Source: an uncultured Acidobacteriia bacterium (GTDB lineage: Bacteria; Acidobacteriota; Terriglobia; Bryobacterales; Bryobacteraceae). Taken from it: a DNA stretch of 64,000 bases. Positions 9,121-20,156 of the stretch are shown one piece after another. The translations under genes and the position numbers were made by a program. Positions within the stretch are counted from its first letter, which is position 1; each line of letters begins with the position of its first letter. The DNA lies in assembly GCA_903929755.1 (NCBI GenBank), contig CAIYVZ010000185.1:19408-83407 (forward strand), written 5' to 3'. The notes beneath the pieces were generated by a model that made no database searches, was not told where the DNA came from, and saw only the letters and a program-made list of their open reading frames with translations.

Positions 9121-10607
9121 TGCGTTTGGGTTTGGGCGACCTTATAAGTATTAGCAGGATCAGCCAGAGCCGGATCCTTGATCTGCTGCAGGGTCGGCAA
9201 GCTGGACGCATCCCAGCCCCCGCCGAGAGCGAGGATCAGGTTGATGGCGGCGGTCATACGGCGGCCCAGCAGGGTCACTGCCGCGCGTTCTCCGGCGAGA
9301 GTGATGGTCTGAGTCGTAATGACGTTCAGGTACGAATCGGTTCCGGCCTTGTAGCGTTCGGTTTCCAGAGCCAGAGACTGCTCCGCCGAGGCGACAGCTT
9401 TGTCCTGAATCTCGGATTCATGGGCCAGGACCCGCAGGGTGGAGAGATTATCTTCCACCTGCTGGAACGAAGTGAGGACGAGTTGCCGGTAGGTGGCGAC
9501 AGTGGAATCGTATGCCGCCTGAACCTGCAGCAACTGAGCGTCGCGGCGCCCGAAGTCGAACAGCGTCTGGGAGGCATTGGGACCGGCGGACCACGTGCGA
9601 CTGGCCCAAGACAAAAGACTCAGCAGACTGCCACTGGAGAGACCCGTGGATGCGTTCAGTGTAATGCTGGGGTAGAACGCGATCTTCGCCAGACCGATGT
9701 TGGCATTGGCAGCCGCAACCAGACGTTCCTGAGCGGCAATATCGGGCCGACGTTCCAGCAACTGCGACGGCAGGGCAACCGGAATCGGTGGGGGTGGCGC
9801 GGCGATCTTGCCACGCGGGATGGAGAAACCAGCAGGGTTCTGACCCAGCAAGACAGCGATTGCATGTTCCAGCTGGTTGCGCTGGACAGCCAGATCGGTG
9901 GCCTGTGCCTGCGTGTTGTAGACCTGCGTCTGGGCCAGCGTCACGTCCACCTTCGATGCGACACCGCCGTTGAAGCGGTTCATCGTCAGCGTAAGGAACT
10001 TCTGGTAGGCGTCAATTGTGGAATTCAGCAGTTCCAACTGCATGTCGTTCGCCAGCAGGCTGAAGTAGCTGATGGCCACCGAGGCGTGGACGCTGAGACG
10101 GATGTTTTCGATGTCCGCGGCAAAGACCTGAGCATTCGCCGTGTTGCCTTCAATAATGGTGTGGAGACGGCCCCAGAGATCCGGTTCCCAGCTGGCCGAG
10201 AACGGCGTATTGAAGCTGGAGCCAAAGCCACGGCCTCCGGCGTTGGTCCCGCGATCGGTCTGGCTGATGGAGGGCGTAGTGCCAATGGTCGGATAGAGGG
10301 CGGCAGAATTGACCAGAAGCAAAGCACGAGCCTGTCGGAACTGGGCTTCAATCTGCCTGACGTTGTAGTTACCAACGTCAACCTGTTCTTCCAGCTTATT
10401 CAGGAGCGGGTCGCCAAAAACCTCCCACCACTTGCCTTTGAGAACGGCATCTGCCGGAGCAGCAGTCTTCCACTCGTCACTGCCGGTCAACTCCTGGAAC
10501 TTCGGAGCGGGCGGAACGATCAGGGCGGGCTTCTGGTACTTGGGCGCCACCTGCACGCAACCGGTACAGAAGACAGAGATAAGGAACAGATATTTGGTTT
10601 GGCGCAT
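9117..10607 (-). CDS. RND efflux outer-membrane factor (NodT/OprM type)
   Basis: A 496-residue outer-membrane channel lipoprotein. The lipoprotein signal MRQTKYLFLISVFCTGC ends at the lipidated cysteine, followed by VQVAPKYQKP, typical of NodT-family members. Two repeated halves carry the usual helical hairpin motifs, such as VASKVDVTLAQTQVYNTQAQ and ERRPDIAAQERLVAAANANIG. It forms the TolC-like duct of a tripartite efflux pump. It starts 2 bp after the second permease gene and overlaps the next gene by 4 bp, so it belongs to the operon starting at 18394. Confidence 0.94.
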   Translation of the reverse strand: MRQTKYLFLISVFCTGCVQVAPKYQKPALIVPPAPKFQELTGSDEWKTAAPADAVLKGKWWEVFGDPLLNKLEEQVDVGNYNVRQIEAQFRQARALLLVNSAALYPTIGTTPSISQTDRGTNAGGRGFGSSFNTPFSASWEPDLWGRLHTIIEGNTANAQVFAADIENIRLSVHASVAISYFSLLANDMQLELLNSTIDAYQKFLTLTMNRFNGGVASKVDVTLAQTQVYNTQAQATDLAVQRNQLEHAIAVLLGQNPAGFSIPRGKIAAPPPPIPVALPSQLLERRPDIAAQERLVAAANANIGLAKIAFYPSITLNASTGLSSGSLLSLLSWASRTWSAGPNASQTLFDFGRRDAQLLQVQAAYDSTVATYRQLVLTSFQQVEDNLSTLRVLAHESEIQDKAVASAEQSLALETERYKAGTDSYLNVITTQTITLAGERAAVTLLGRRMTAAINLILALGGGWDASSLPTLQQIKDPALADPANTYKVAQTQTH

Positions 10608-10609
10608 CG

Positions 10610-13600
10610 TTAATCGGCACTCTCCGCAATTCCGCCAGGGATCAGAATTCCCGGACGGTGGCTGGGTTTGTGCGTGGTAGGTTGTTTTCTGGAAAAGCGT
10701 TGGCGCAGACGGTCAAAAGTAATATAGATGACCGGCGTCGTAAAGAGGGTTAACATCTGGCTGACGATCAGGCCACCGACGATGGCGATGCCGAGAGGCT
10801 TGCGGAGTTCCGACCCGGTTCCAACGCCAAGAGCCATCGGCAGAGCGCCGAGCAGCGCAGCCGCTGTGGTCATTAGAATCGGGCGGAAACGAAGCAGACA
10901 CGCCCGATAAATAGCATCCCGCGGAGACATCCCCTCATCTCTCTCTGCAGCGAGCGCAAAGTCGATCATGAGAATGGCGTTCTTTTTCACGATGCCGATC
11001 AGAAGAATAATGGCGATCATGGCGATGATAGAAAGTTCCGTGCGGAACAGAACCAGGGCGATGAGAGCGCCCACACCCGCGGAAGGCAGCGTGGAGAGAA
11101 TTGTCAGAGGGTGAATCAGGCTCTCATAGAGAATGCCCAGTACGATATAGACGGCGAGCAGGGCAGTGAGAATCAGCATGGGCTGACTCTTCAGCGAATC
11201 CTGATAGGCCTGCGCCGTACCGGCCATTTTGCTGGTGATTGAAGTCGGCGTCCCCATATCGATCTCGGCCTTATGAATGGCATCCACCGCATCGCTGAGC
11301 GCTACGCCTTCAGCCAGATTGAACGAGATGGTAGTGGCAGGGAATTGGCCCTGGTGCGGGAGCGACAGCGGAGTTTGGCCTTCCGAGAACTTGGCAAAGG
11401 TGGAAAGCGGGATACTGACGCCGCGGGGCGTCTGCACATATATGCGGTCCAATACCTCGGGGGTTGCCCACCAGGATTGCTCCAGCGCAAGCACCACGTG
11501 GTACTGGTTGATCGCCTTGTACATAGTAGAAACCTGGCGTTGGCCGAAATTACTGTAGAGTGCGCTGTCCACGGCCTGCGCGGTGAGCCCCAACCGCGAC
11601 GCGGTATCCCGATCAATCGTCACGTTCGAAGAAAGCCCGGAACTCTGCTGATCGGAACTCACGTCGGCAAGTTCCGGGAGCTGCATCAGGCGGCGCATCA
11701 CGCGCGGTGCCCACTCCTGGAGGAGGGGCAGTTCCTGAGTTTGCAGCGTGTATTGGTACTGGGCGTTCGACTGCCGACCGCCAATCCGGATGTCCTGTGC
11801 CGCCTGCAGGAAGAGCTGGGCTCCCGGCATGCCGCCGGTCTTGCGGCGAATGCGCGCGATCACTTCATCCACCGTCGCCTTGCGTTCCTTCATCGGTTTC
11901 AACTGGAGGAACATCATGGCGCTGTTGCCGCCACCACCACCACCGCGGCCCCCGCCGCCTCCGATGGAAACGTCGATCGTATCGACGGCCGGGTCGCTGC
12001 GAACCTGTTGCTCGAAATATCGAGCCTTTTCAGCCAGCGCGGCAAACGAGATATGCTGCTGACCCTGAACGGAGCCCTGCAGGCGACCGGTATCCTGCTG
12101 CGGAAAGAAGCCTTTGGGGATCTGAATATAAAGATAGATGTTGACGCCGATGGTGAGCACCATCACCACCATGGTCAGCGCGGGGTGCTTCAGCACGACC
12201 TGGAGCGCGGAAGCATAGGTAGAGATAATCCACTGGTAGAAGCGCTCCGTAAGCTGATAAAGGCGACCAGGGTTGTGATTCGTCTTTAGCCACCGGGAGC
12301 ACAGCATGGGCGTGGCTGTAAGAGAAACGACCATGGAGATCAGGATGGCGGTGGAGAGAACGACCGCGAACTCGCGGAAGAGTCGCCCGACGATGCCCCC
12401 CATCATTAGAATCGGGATGAAAACAGCGATCAGCGAAATACTGATGGAAAGAACGGTAAAGCCGATTTCCTGAGCACCCTTGAGCGAGGCCGCCATGGGC
12501 GTATAACCCATTTCGATGTAGCGGGTAATGTTCTCGATAACAACGATCGCGTCATCCACAACGAAGCCAGTGGCGATCGTCAGCGCCATCACCGAAAGAT
12601 TGTCAAGAGTGTAGCCACAAAGGTACATGACGCCAAATGTGCCGACAAGCGAGATGGGGACGGAAATGGCGGGGATCAGCGTGGCTCGCCAGTTGCGAAG
12701 GAAGACGAACACGACGATGATCACCAGACCAATCGAGATCATCATGTTCCGCTGCGCGTCTGCCACCGATGCCCGAATCGTGTTGGTGCGGTCATTATCA
12801 ACGTGGAGCGTAATAGTGGGCGGCAGCGAAGCCTGGAACTGGGGCAGAATTGCCCGGACGCGATCGACCGTGTCGATGATGTTCGCGTTGGGCTGACGGT
12901 TGATCATGATCAGCACGGCGGGCTTGCCGTTGGCCAGGCCCATGTTGCGGACATCTTCCACCGAATCGATCACGTTGCCCAGTTCGGACAGGCGGATGGG
13001 TGCGCCGTTTCTGTACAGGACCACCAGGTTCCGGTAGTCCTTCGCCTCCATAAGCTGATCACTGGTGGACAGAGGCCACCGAAACTGGTCGCTGGAGATT
13101 TCTCCCTTGGGAGCATTCGCGTTGGCGGAGCGCAGGAAGCTGGCGACCTGATCCATGCCAACGTTGTAGCGGGACACGGGCTGCGGGTTCATCTCCACGC
13201 GAACGGCCGGGAGAGAACTGCCGCCAACCTGCACCTGCCCAACACCCTCAATCTGCGCCAGTTTCTGGGCGAACACGGAGGAAGCGATGTCGTACATCTG
13301 CGGCGTAGGCACCACGTCCGATTGCATGGAAAGGATGATGACCGGCTGGTCTGACGGGTTGACTTTGCGATACCGGGGATTGGTGGGGAGGTTGGCCGGG
13401 AGGTAAGCCTTGGCGGCCTCGACAGAGGCGGCAACGTCGCGGGCCGCAGCGTTGATATCGCGACTCAGGTCGAACTGAAGAATCACGCTGGCCGAACCGA
13501 GCGAACTGTTCGACGTCATTTCGGTGACGCCGGAAATATGGGAGAGCTGCTTTTCGAGAGGCGTGGCCACCGAGGCCGCCATCACTTCCGGGCTCCCCCC

Positions 13601-13756
13601 GGGAAGACTGGCGCTGACGAAGATGGTAGGGTAATCCACCTGCGGCAGGGGCGAAATCGGCAACAGCGTGTACGACAGACAACCAGCGATAGTCACACCA
13701 ATCATCAACAGCGTGGTGGCTACCGGCCGACGAATAAACGGTGTGGATACGCTCAA
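10610..13756 (-). CDS. RND efflux permease, MdtC-like (second of pair)
   Basis: A 1048-residue inner-membrane proton antiporter of the HAE1 RND family. The start is taken as TTG at 13756, giving the canonical N terminus SVSTPFIRRPVATTL, with GGGGAG 9 nt upstream; an upstream ATG would add residues overlapping the first permease gene. Proton-relay residues are visible in [13 protein letters not shown] (two Asp) and IGIVKKNAILMIDFA (Lys). A porter-domain loop contains a glycine-rich insertion ([12 protein letters not shown]), an unusual low-complexity tract. Tandem paired permeases resemble MdtB/MdtC, which work as heterotrimers. Substrate unknown. The C terminus is basic. Confidence 0.93.
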   Translation of the reverse strand: MSVSTPFIRRPVATTLLMIGVTIAGCLSYTLLPISPLPQVDYPTIFVSASLPGGSPEVMAASVATPLEKQLSHISGVTEMTSNSSLGSASVILQFDLSRDINAAARDVAASVEAAKAYLPANLPTNPRYRKVNPSDQPVIILSMQSDVVPTPQMYDIASSVFAQKLAQIEGVGQVQVGGSSLPAVRVEMNPQPVSRYNVGMDQVASFLRSANANAPKGEISSDQFRWPLSTSDQLMEAKDYRNLVVLYRNGAPIRLSELGNVIDSVEDVRNMGLANGKPAVLIMINRQPNANIIDTVDRVRAILPQFQASLPPTITLHVDNDRTNTIRASVADAQRNMMISIGLVIIVVFVFLRNWRATLIPAISVPISLVGTFGVMYLCGYTLDNLSVMALTIATGFVVDDAIVVIENITRYIEMGYTPMAASLKGAQEIGFTVLSISISLIAVFIPILMMGGIVGRLFREFAVVLSTAILISMVVSLTATPMLCSRWLKTNHNPGRLYQLTERFYQWIISTYASALQVVLKHPALTMVVMVLTIGVNIYLYIQIPKGFFPQQDTGRLQGSVQGQQHISFAALAEKARYFEQQVRSDPAVDTIDVSIGGGGGRGGGGGGNSAMMFLQLKPMKERKATVDEVIARIRRKTGGMPGAQLFLQAAQDIRIGGRQSNAQYQYTLQTQELPLLQEWAPRVMRRLMQLPELADVSSDQQSSGLSSNVTIDRDTASRLGLTAQAVDSALYSNFGQRQVSTMYKAINQYHVVLALEQSWWATPEVLDRIYVQTPRGVSIPLSTFAKFSEGQTPLSLPHQGQFPATTISFNLAEGVALSDAVDAIHKAEIDMGTPTSITSKMAGTAQAYQDSLKSQPMLILTALLAVYIVLGILYESLIHPLTILSTLPSAGVGALIALVLFRTELSIIAMIAIILLIGIVKKNAILMIDFALAAERDEGMSPRDAIYRACLLRFRPILMTTAAALLGALPMALGVGTGSELRKPLGIAIVGGLIVSQMLTLFTTPVIYITFDRLRQRFSRKQPTTHKPSHRPGILIPGGIAESAD

Positions 13757-13787
13757 GCGGAAACACTCCCCATCAGGATGGATGTAA

Positions 13788-16700
13788 TCACAAGGCCTCC
13801 GGAATGACGGCCAGACTCGGGTCGGTATCGCGGCTCTTGTTGCGATCAACGAACGCCGACAGGCGTCCGAACCAGAGATAAACCACCGGAGTGGTGAACA
13901 GGGTGAGGACCTGGCTCACCAGCAGCCCGCCAATGATGGTGACACCAAGCGGCTGCCTGAGCTCTGAGCCCACACCCCGGCCGAACGCAAGGGGAACCGC
14001 GCCCAGCAGCGCTGCCATGGTGGTCATCATGATGGGACGAAACCGGAGCAGGCAAGCCTGATAGATCGCCTCAAGCGGTTCTTTACCGTCTTTACGCTCC
14101 GCTTCGAGCGCAAAATCGATCATCATGATGGCGTTTTTCTGCACAATACCGATGAGCAGGATGATGCCTATAAGCGTAATGATATCGAGGTCCTGCTTAA
14201 ACAGGACGCGGGCAAGAAGGGCGCCCATGCCGGCAGACGGCAGCGACGACAGAATCGTGATGGGGTGAATGTAGCTTTCGTAAAGCACGCCAAGCACGAT
14301 GTAGACGGTGATGATGGCGGCCAAAATCAGGAACGGCTGATTGGCCAGCGAATTCTGGAAGGCGCGGGCCGTGCCCTGGAAGGAGGTTTCCAGACTCCCG
14401 GGAATACCAATTTCAGCCGTCGCCTTCTTGATCTCTTCCACTGCCTGACCGAGCGAAGCGCCCTGTGCAAGATTGAAGGAGATAGTTGCCGACGGGAATT
14501 GGCTCTGGTGATTGATGGTGAGAGCCGCGGGGACTTCGCGAACGGTGGTGAACGTTTCGAGAGGTACCTGAGAAAGGCGTGCCGCACCGGTCAGCGCCGT
14601 GTTTGTCCCGGCGAGCGCAACGGTGGACGCCAGGTTCTGGGATGCCGACCCGACCTGCACATAAAGATGCTTGAGCGCGGCAGCGCTACCCTGCCATTCC
14701 GGGGCTGCTTCCAGCACAACGTGATACTGGTTTGATTGAGTGAAAATGGTGGAAACCTGACGCTGCCCGAAGGCGGAATAAAGGGTATCGTCAATGTTCT
14801 GGGGGGTGATACCGAAGCGCCCGGCAGTGTCGCGGTCGATTTCGAGGTGAAGGCCAATGCCTCCGTTCTGCAGATCGCTCGCAACATCGCGTAATGACGG
14901 AATCTGGCTGAGCCGGTCGACAAGCTTCGGCACCCATTCATCGAGAGTCTTCTTTTCCGGAGCGTCCAGCGCGTACTGATACTGGGTACGGCTGATACGG
15001 TCTTCTACCGTAAGGTCCTGAACCGGCTGCAGGAAGAGCTTAATGCCATTTACCTGCGCAAGTTTCGGTTGCAGTCGGCGAATAACGGCGGAGGCATCGA
15101 TCTTGCGCTCTTCGAGGGACTTCAGCGTGATCTGAATCCGACCACTGTTGATGGTGGTGTTAAAGCCATCAACGCCGATGAAAGAGGTGAGATTGAGAAC
15201 GGCCGGATCTTCCAGGACAACTTTGGCAAGTTCCTGCTGTTTGATGCTCATGGCAGGGAACGAGATGGTTTCAGGAGCTTCAGAGATACCGAGAATTACG
15301 CCTGTATCCTGAACAGGAAAGAAGCCTTTGTTAACGATGGTGTACAGATAAACGGTGGCCCCGAGCGTCCCCAAAGCAACCAGGAGAGTGGCTGTCTGGT
15401 GGCGCAGCACGAAGCGCAGAATCGCCCCGTAGATTTCGATGCTCTTTACGAAGCACCACTCTGAGCTCTTATAGAACCAACCCTGTTCGCTCGTCGGGTG
15501 GTGGCGCAGAATACGGGCAGACATCATGGGCGTCAGCGTGAGTGAAACGAACGCCGAAATCATGATGGTTACTGCCAGGGTAATGGCGAATTCGCGGAAC
15601 AGGCGACCCACAATATCGGCCATGAAGAGCAAGGGGATCAAGACCGCGATCAACGAAACGGTGAGCGAAACAATGGTGAAGCCGATTTCAGCCGACCCCT
15701 TCAGGGCCGCTGCCATAGGCGTCTCCCCCATTTCTATGTAGCGCGAAATGTTCTCGATCATCACGATGGCGTCATCCACCACGAAGCCCGTCGAGATCGT
15801 CAGCGCCATCAAGGAAAGGTTATCCAGCGAGTAATCCAGGAGGTACATGACCGCGAACGTGCCGATGAGAGACAGCGGCACGGCGACGGAAGGAATAATG
15901 GTGGCTGAGAAGCTTCGCAGGAAGAGGAAGATGACCATCACCACAAGGGCAATGGTGAGCAGGAGCGTGAATTCCACGTCTTCCACCGAAGCGCGAATGG
16001 TGGTGGTACGGTCGGTGATGACGTTCACCTTCACCGTTTCCGGCAAAGACGACTGAATCTGGGGAATCAGCTTCTGGATGTTATCGACGACGCCAATAAT
16101 GTTGGTACCGGGTTGACGCTGGATATTGACCACAATGGCCGGCGTCGAGTTCACCCAGGCTGCCTGGAACTTGTTCTCTGCCCCGTCAATGATGGTGGCT
16201 ACATCGCGAAGCCGGACCGGGGCTCCATTGCGGTAAGCAATGACGATGGGGCCATACTGCGCGCCGCTCTGTAACTGGTCATTGTTATTGATAGTCCAGG
16301 CTTGGGTGGGACCGTCAAAGTTGCCCTTGGCCGCATTGACGTTCGCGCTGCCGAGCGCCGAACGCAGCGTCTCCATACTGAGGCCGTAAGAGGCAAGCGC
16401 CACCGGATTGGCCTGAACCCGGACTGCCGGACGCTGACCACCACTGATGGTGACCAGTCCAACGCCCTTCAACTGCGAGATCCGTTGCGCCATGCGTGTT
16501 TCGGCCAACTCCTGCACTTTGGTTAAAGGCATGGTGTCGGAAGTAACGGCCAGCGTCAGAATCGGCGAGTCGGCAGGGTTTGTCTTGGCGTAGATGGGCG
16601 GCGTTGGCAGATCGCGAGGCAGGAAGGTCCCTGCGCCGTTAATGGCAGCCTGAACTTCCTGCTCTGCGATGTCAATATTCAGATCGAGCGCGAACTGGAG

Positions 16701-16976
16701 CGTGATGATGGAACTGCCGAAAGAGCTGACCGAGGTCATCTGGGTCAAGCCAGGGACCTGGCCAAACTGCTTTTCAAGCGGCGCAGTCACCGAAGAAGTC
16801 ATAACCTCCGGACTTGCGCCCGGATAGAAGGTCTGGATCTGAATCGTGGGATAGTCGACCTGTGGCAATGCCGAAACCGGCAACTGCAGGAAGGCCACGA
16901 TTCCGACCAGCACCAACCCCACCATCATGAGTGAGGTTGCTACCGGTCGTTCGATGAATACGCGGGACGGGTTCAC
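13788..16976 (-). CDS. RND efflux permease, MdtB-like (first of pair)
   Basis: A 1062-residue HAE1 RND permease starting [20 protein letters not shown]. The proton-relay motifs are [13 protein letters not shown] and [19 protein letters not shown]. The conserved [20 protein letters not shown] of the porter entry is present. Its ATG overlaps the adaptor stop (ATGA), and the second permease starts 31 bp after its end. It is divergent enough from its neighbour that this is an old duplication like MdtBC or MuxBC, not a recent copy. Inner membrane, 12 transmembrane helices. Substrates cannot be predicted. Confidence 0.94.
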   Translation of the reverse strand: MNPSRVFIERPVATSLMMVGLVLVGIVAFLQLPVSALPQVDYPTIQIQTFYPGASPEVMTSSVTAPLEKQFGQVPGLTQMTSVSSFGSSIITLQFALDLNIDIAEQEVQAAINGAGTFLPRDLPTPPIYAKTNPADSPILTLAVTSDTMPLTKVQELAETRMAQRISQLKGVGLVTISGGQRPAVRVQANPVALASYGLSMETLRSALGSANVNAAKGNFDGPTQAWTINNNDQLQSGAQYGPIVIAYRNGAPVRLRDVATIIDGAENKFQAAWVNSTPAIVVNIQRQPGTNIIGVVDNIQKLIPQIQSSLPETVKVNVITDRTTTIRASVEDVEFTLLLTIALVVMVIFLFLRSFSATIIPSVAVPLSLIGTFAVMYLLDYSLDNLSLMALTISTGFVVDDAIVMIENISRYIEMGETPMAAALKGSAEIGFTIVSLTVSLIAVLIPLLFMADIVGRLFREFAITLAVTIMISAFVSLTLTPMMSARILRHHPTSEQGWFYKSSEWCFVKSIEIYGAILRFVLRHQTATLLVALGTLGATVYLYTIVNKGFFPVQDTGVILGISEAPETISFPAMSIKQQELAKVVLEDPAVLNLTSFIGVDGFNTTINSGRIQITLKSLEERKIDASAVIRRLQPKLAQVNGIKLFLQPVQDLTVEDRISRTQYQYALDAPEKKTLDEWVPKLVDRLSQIPSLRDVASDLQNGGIGLHLEIDRDTAGRFGITPQNIDDTLYSAFGQRQVSTIFTQSNQYHVVLEAAPEWQGSAAALKHLYVQVGSASQNLASTVALAGTNTALTGAARLSQVPLETFTTVREVPAALTINHQSQFPSATISFNLAQGASLGQAVEEIKKATAEIGIPGSLETSFQGTARAFQNSLANQPFLILAAIITVYIVLGVLYESYIHPITILSSLPSAGMGALLARVLFKQDLDIITLIGIILLIGIVQKNAIMMIDFALEAERKDGKEPLEAIYQACLLRFRPIMMTTMAALLGAVPLAFGRGVGSELRQPLGVTIIGGLLVSQVLTLFTTPVVYLWFGRLSAFVDRNKSRDTDPSLAVIPEAL

Positions 16977-18394
16977 TGAGTGGGTCCCCCACCACGGCGA
17001 CCGCGACCACGACCACCGGGCGCAGCACCTTCACCGGCTGGCGCTTCGGCACCAGCTGCGGGAGCAGCACCGCCGTTGGCCCCTGCCCGTCCACGACCAC
17101 CGCGGCCACGACCACCAGGTGCGCCGCCACCAAACTGATCTTCACCAGGTTTGCGAACGCGAACCGTACTGCCGTTCTGCAGGCGATCAATGCCATCAAC
17201 GACGACCTGCTCGCCCATTTCGATGCCTTTTTTGATGACGGTGGTTTCTCCGTCAACGGCCCCTTGTTCGATCTGCCGGATCTGGACCTTGGATTCCTCG
17301 TTCACAATGTAAACGAAGGCGCCCTGCTGGCCTCGCTGGACAGCCGGGGTGGGGACGACGATCTGATCATTTTCGGTATCCACCAACAGGCGGATGTTGA
17401 CGAACTGATTGGGAAACAGAGCGCTGTCTTTGTTTTCGAAGACAGCCTTGAGCTTGGAAGTACCGGTGCTGGCGTCAATCTGGTTGTCCATCGTCAGCAG
17501 ATAGCCGGAAGCGAGCTTCTTCGAATTGTCGCGGTTAAAGGCGTCCACGGTAAGGCGAATACCCTTCCGGATACGGGCCATCACCTGGGGAAGCGCGTCT
17601 TCCGGAATAGTAAAGAGGGTGGAAATGGGCTGGAGCTGGGTGATCACGAGCAGGCCGCCCTGATCGGACGCACGCACGATATTGCCCGGATCCACGAGGC
17701 GCAGCCCGATGGTGCCCGAAATCGGAGCGGTGACTTTGGCATAGGTCAACTGAAGCCGCGCGTTATTGACGTTCGCTTCGTCAGTTTTAATGTTGCCTTC
17801 AAGCTGGGAAACGGTGGCGCGCTGCGTATCCAGCTGCTGCTTCGGAATCGCGTCTTGCGCGAGGAGTTGGGTGTAGCGCTCCAGGTCGAGCTTCGCGTTG
17901 GTAAGGGTAGCAGTGTCGCGAGCGAGAGTGCCCTGGGCCTGTTGCAGTTGTACTTCGAAGGGTCGCGGATCGATTTCCGCCAGAAGCTGGCCCTGTTTTA
18001 CCGTTTCGCCTTCTTTGAACGCGATGCTCATCAGTTGACCATCGACGCGGCTGCGGACGGTAACGGTGTAGAACGCCGTGACATTGCCGAGGCCATTCAG
18101 GTAAACCGGAACATTTGCCTTGTGGGGTTTTGCCACCGTGACCGGCGTGGGACCAAAAGCCCCTCTGCCGCGGCCTCCGCCACCACCCCCTCGTCCACCA
18201 CCACCAGCGCCTGGCGTTGCGATGAGGCCGGGTTGTGAGGCGCGCCAAACGGCATAGCCGGCAACACCGGCGATCACCACCAGAACGAAGACCCAGATCA
18301 GGCCTCGCTTCTTTGGTTTTTCGTGATGTGGATTCGGCCCGAGCGCTGGGTTTACCGGCTCAGAGGAAAGGTTAGTGGAAGTGTTCGTCGTCAT
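16973..18394 (-). CDS. RND efflux periplasmic adaptor (MdtA-like)
   Basis: A 473-residue membrane-fusion protein. An N-terminal anchor helix ([20 protein letters not shown]) is followed by a Gly/Arg-rich linker. Next come the lipoyl half-motifs ([20 protein letters not shown] and [20 protein letters not shown]), an alpha-helical hairpin between them, and a beta-barrel domain. The last 60 residues or so are a second Gly/Arg/Ala-rich tail, unusual for the family. It links the two RND permeases to the outer-membrane factor. First gene of the four-gene efflux operon; a short inverted repeat lies just upstream. Family call very secure, drug range unknown. Confidence 0.94.
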   Translation of the reverse strand: MTTNTSTNLSSEPVNPALGPNPHHEKPKKRGLIWVFVLVVIAGVAGYAVWRASQPGLIATPGAGGGGRGGGGGGRGRGAFGPTPVTVAKPHKANVPVYLNGLGNVTAFYTVTVRSRVDGQLMSIAFKEGETVKQGQLLAEIDPRPFEVQLQQAQGTLARDTATLTNAKLDLERYTQLLAQDAIPKQQLDTQRATVSQLEGNIKTDEANVNNARLQLTYAKVTAPISGTIGLRLVDPGNIVRASDQGGLLVITQLQPISTLFTIPEDALPQVMARIRKGIRLTVDAFNRDNSKKLASGYLLTMDNQIDASTGTSKLKAVFENKDSALFPNQFVNIRLLVDTENDQIVVPTPAVQRGQQGAFVYIVNEESKVQIRQIEQGAVDGETTVIKKGIEMGEQVVVDGIDRLQNGSTVRVRKPGEDQFGGGAPGGRGRGGRGRAGANGGAAPAAGAEAPAGEGAAPGGRGRGRRGGGPTQ

Positions 18395-18416
18395 TCAGCC
18401 CGCATTGAAAGTGATT

Positions 18417-18440
18417 ACTGTATCTACTTATGACTACAGT
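18417..18440. promoter_or_regulatory. Inverted repeat, candidate operator for the RND operon
   Basis: ACTGTA, 12 nt, then TACAGT forms a perfect 6-bp inverted repeat 23-46 bp upstream of the adaptor start codon. The spacing suits a dimeric repressor such as those that often control efflux operons, but no regulator gene is adjacent and arms this short can arise by chance. Confidence 0.3.
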
Positions 18441-18828
18441 CCCTGGTCGAAGGTAACGGTGCGAGTCAGGGCCAAGATCAAATGATATATGGCCCTGGCC
18501 TGTTGGGATGGCCAGACGGGGGGCGAACGCTTCGGCAGGGAGCGCTTCGTCCATTCTCACACCTACACTACCTTTTCTTAATTGTACTGAAAGATCAACG
18601 GCTTGCGGACATTGTCCGGGTAAAGTTCGGTAACAATTCCTGAGGTGGCGAGGCGCGAAAACCAGCAGAAGCGGAGAAATCGCCTCGATTGTAAAATCTG
18701 GTAAGCTACCGGAGCGTCGGCTTCCCGTTGCCGATTCCGGGCGAGGGGTGACGCGAGAGGGGCTTTTTTTACAGGATTTTGACAATTTGATATCAAACTC
18801 CCTGTACCGTTCCGCTGAGCATAGAGAG
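18441..18828. other. Divergent intergenic region, no gene seen
   Basis: About 390 bp between the minus-strand efflux operon and the plus-strand secreted protein. I see no convincing coding frame or RNA structure. It ends with a T-rich stretch (CTTTTTTTACAGGATTTTGACAATTTGATATC) containing a TTGACA-like hexamer and AT-rich DNA suited to a promoter for the plus-strand gene at 18829. Confidence 0.4.
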
Positions 18829-20145
18829 GTGACTCGAATCTCCCTTCTCTCCATTTCTTTCCTGGCTCTGCTGCCGCTCTCCGCTATGGCAAACAGCACA
18901 GGTCCCCCCATCCAAAGAACTGGCGCCCCGGCTGACGGAGGTACAACCTGCACGGCGTGCCACCGGACGTTCGCGCCCGTGAACTCGGATCCGCGAGGCA
19001 GCGTGGCCGTCGCCGCCAAGCCATACGTTCCCGGGGTGATGCAGACAATTCAGGTAACCATCAAGCACCCGGAAGCGCTGCGCTGGGGCTTCCAGGTCAC
19101 CGCACGTCCGACGACCAACCCTGCAAAAATGGCTGGATCTTTCACGCCCAACACCACGATTCGCGTGCGCTGCCAGGGTGGCGTTGATGGTCCCTGCCAG
19201 GGTGGCGTTCAGGAGTTCGCCGAACACCGCAGTGCGGTAGTTACCGGCCCCAGCGCCGTTGGGTCCTACACGTATTCCATCGACTGGACTCCGCCATCCA
19301 GCAACGTCGGCGACATCATCTTCTACGTGGCCGGCAACGCCGCCAACAACAATGCGGCCAACACGGGCGACTACATCTACAATTCGTCGGCCACCATCAC
19401 GCCGGCAACCTGTGATTTCCCGGTAATCCCGCAGATCAGCGCCGTGGTGAGTTCGGCATCGTATCAGAACACAATAGCCCCGAACTCGCTGATTTCGCTG
19501 TTTGGGACGGGCTTCCAGCCTCTGGACGTGACGCGCGGCCTGTACGCCGCCGACCTGGCCGCAGGTAAGATCCCGACAATGCTCTCCTGCTTCGCGGTGG
19601 AGATCAACCGGAAACGGGCGCCCCTCACCTTCACGAATTTCGGACAGGTGAATGCAATCGTACCGAGTGGGACAGCCGCCGGAAACGCCGAAGTTCGCGT
19701 GATTGTGAACCCGACTTCTTCGAGTCCGATCTACAGCGCCCCGGTTACAGTAATGGCTGCGGACTTCGCCCCGGCATTGTTTACGCTCGATGGCAAGAAG
19801 GCTGTGGCCCAGGTTGCGGGAACTTCCACGCTGGTGACTGCGGCGAAGGCGGGCGACATGGTCACGCTTTACGCCACCGGGCTGGGAGATTTGACCACCA
19901 AAGCCGATGCCGCAGACGTGGCGACTGGCCAGAACAATGCCGTCAATACGGTTACCGTGAGCCTCAACGGCACCGCACTGGCGGCTTCCGATGTTCTTTA
20001 TGTGGGTTCGGCGCCCGGTATGACAACCGGACTTTACCAGATCAACATCCGTATTCCGGCTGGCGTGAAGTCCGGCGATGCGGCTGTCACGCTGGCTGTG
20101 GGCACGGCTTCCAGCCTGGGCGGGATCACGATTCCGATCCTGTAG
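18829..20145 (+). CDS. Secreted Reeler-like protein with CxxCH and Solibacter C-terminal domain
   Basis: A 438-residue exported protein. GTG at 18829 is chosen because it directly gives a signal peptide (TRISLLSISFLALLPLSAMA); an upstream GTG would put 27 extra residues before it. Residues 20-190 resemble Reeler/choice-of-anchor domains: GAPADGG, a CTACH heme-c-type motif, and beta-rich segments ending in a cell-surface style stretch. The last 200 or so residues match the TIGR03437 Solibacter C-terminal domain: SYQNTIAPNSLISLFGTGF, TNFGQVNAIVPS, LYATGLGDL, GLYQINIRIPAGVKSGDAAV. That domain is abundant in Solibacter-group secreted proteins and has no known function. Whether CTACH binds heme is untested. 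Followed by repeats and a strong terminator. Confidence 0.82.
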   Translation: MTRISLLSISFLALLPLSAMANSTGPPIQRTGAPADGGTTCTACHRTFAPVNSDPRGSVAVAAKPYVPGVMQTIQVTIKHPEALRWGFQVTARPTTNPAKMAGSFTPNTTIRVRCQGGVDGPCQGGVQEFAEHRSAVVTGPSAVGSYTYSIDWTPPSSNVGDIIFYVAGNAANNNAANTGDYIYNSSATITPATCDFPVIPQISAVVSSASYQNTIAPNSLISLFGTGFQPLDVTRGLYAADLAAGKIPTMLSCFAVEINRKRAPLTFTNFGQVNAIVPSGTAAGNAEVRVIVNPTSSSPIYSAPVTVMAADFAPALFTLDGKKAVAQVAGTSTLVTAAKAGDMVTLYATGLGDLTTKADAADVATGQNNAVNTVTVSLNGTALAASDVLYVGSAPGMTTGLYQINIRIPAGVKSGDAAVTLAVGTASSLGGITIPIL

Positions 20146-20156
20146 TTGGTTGCAGG

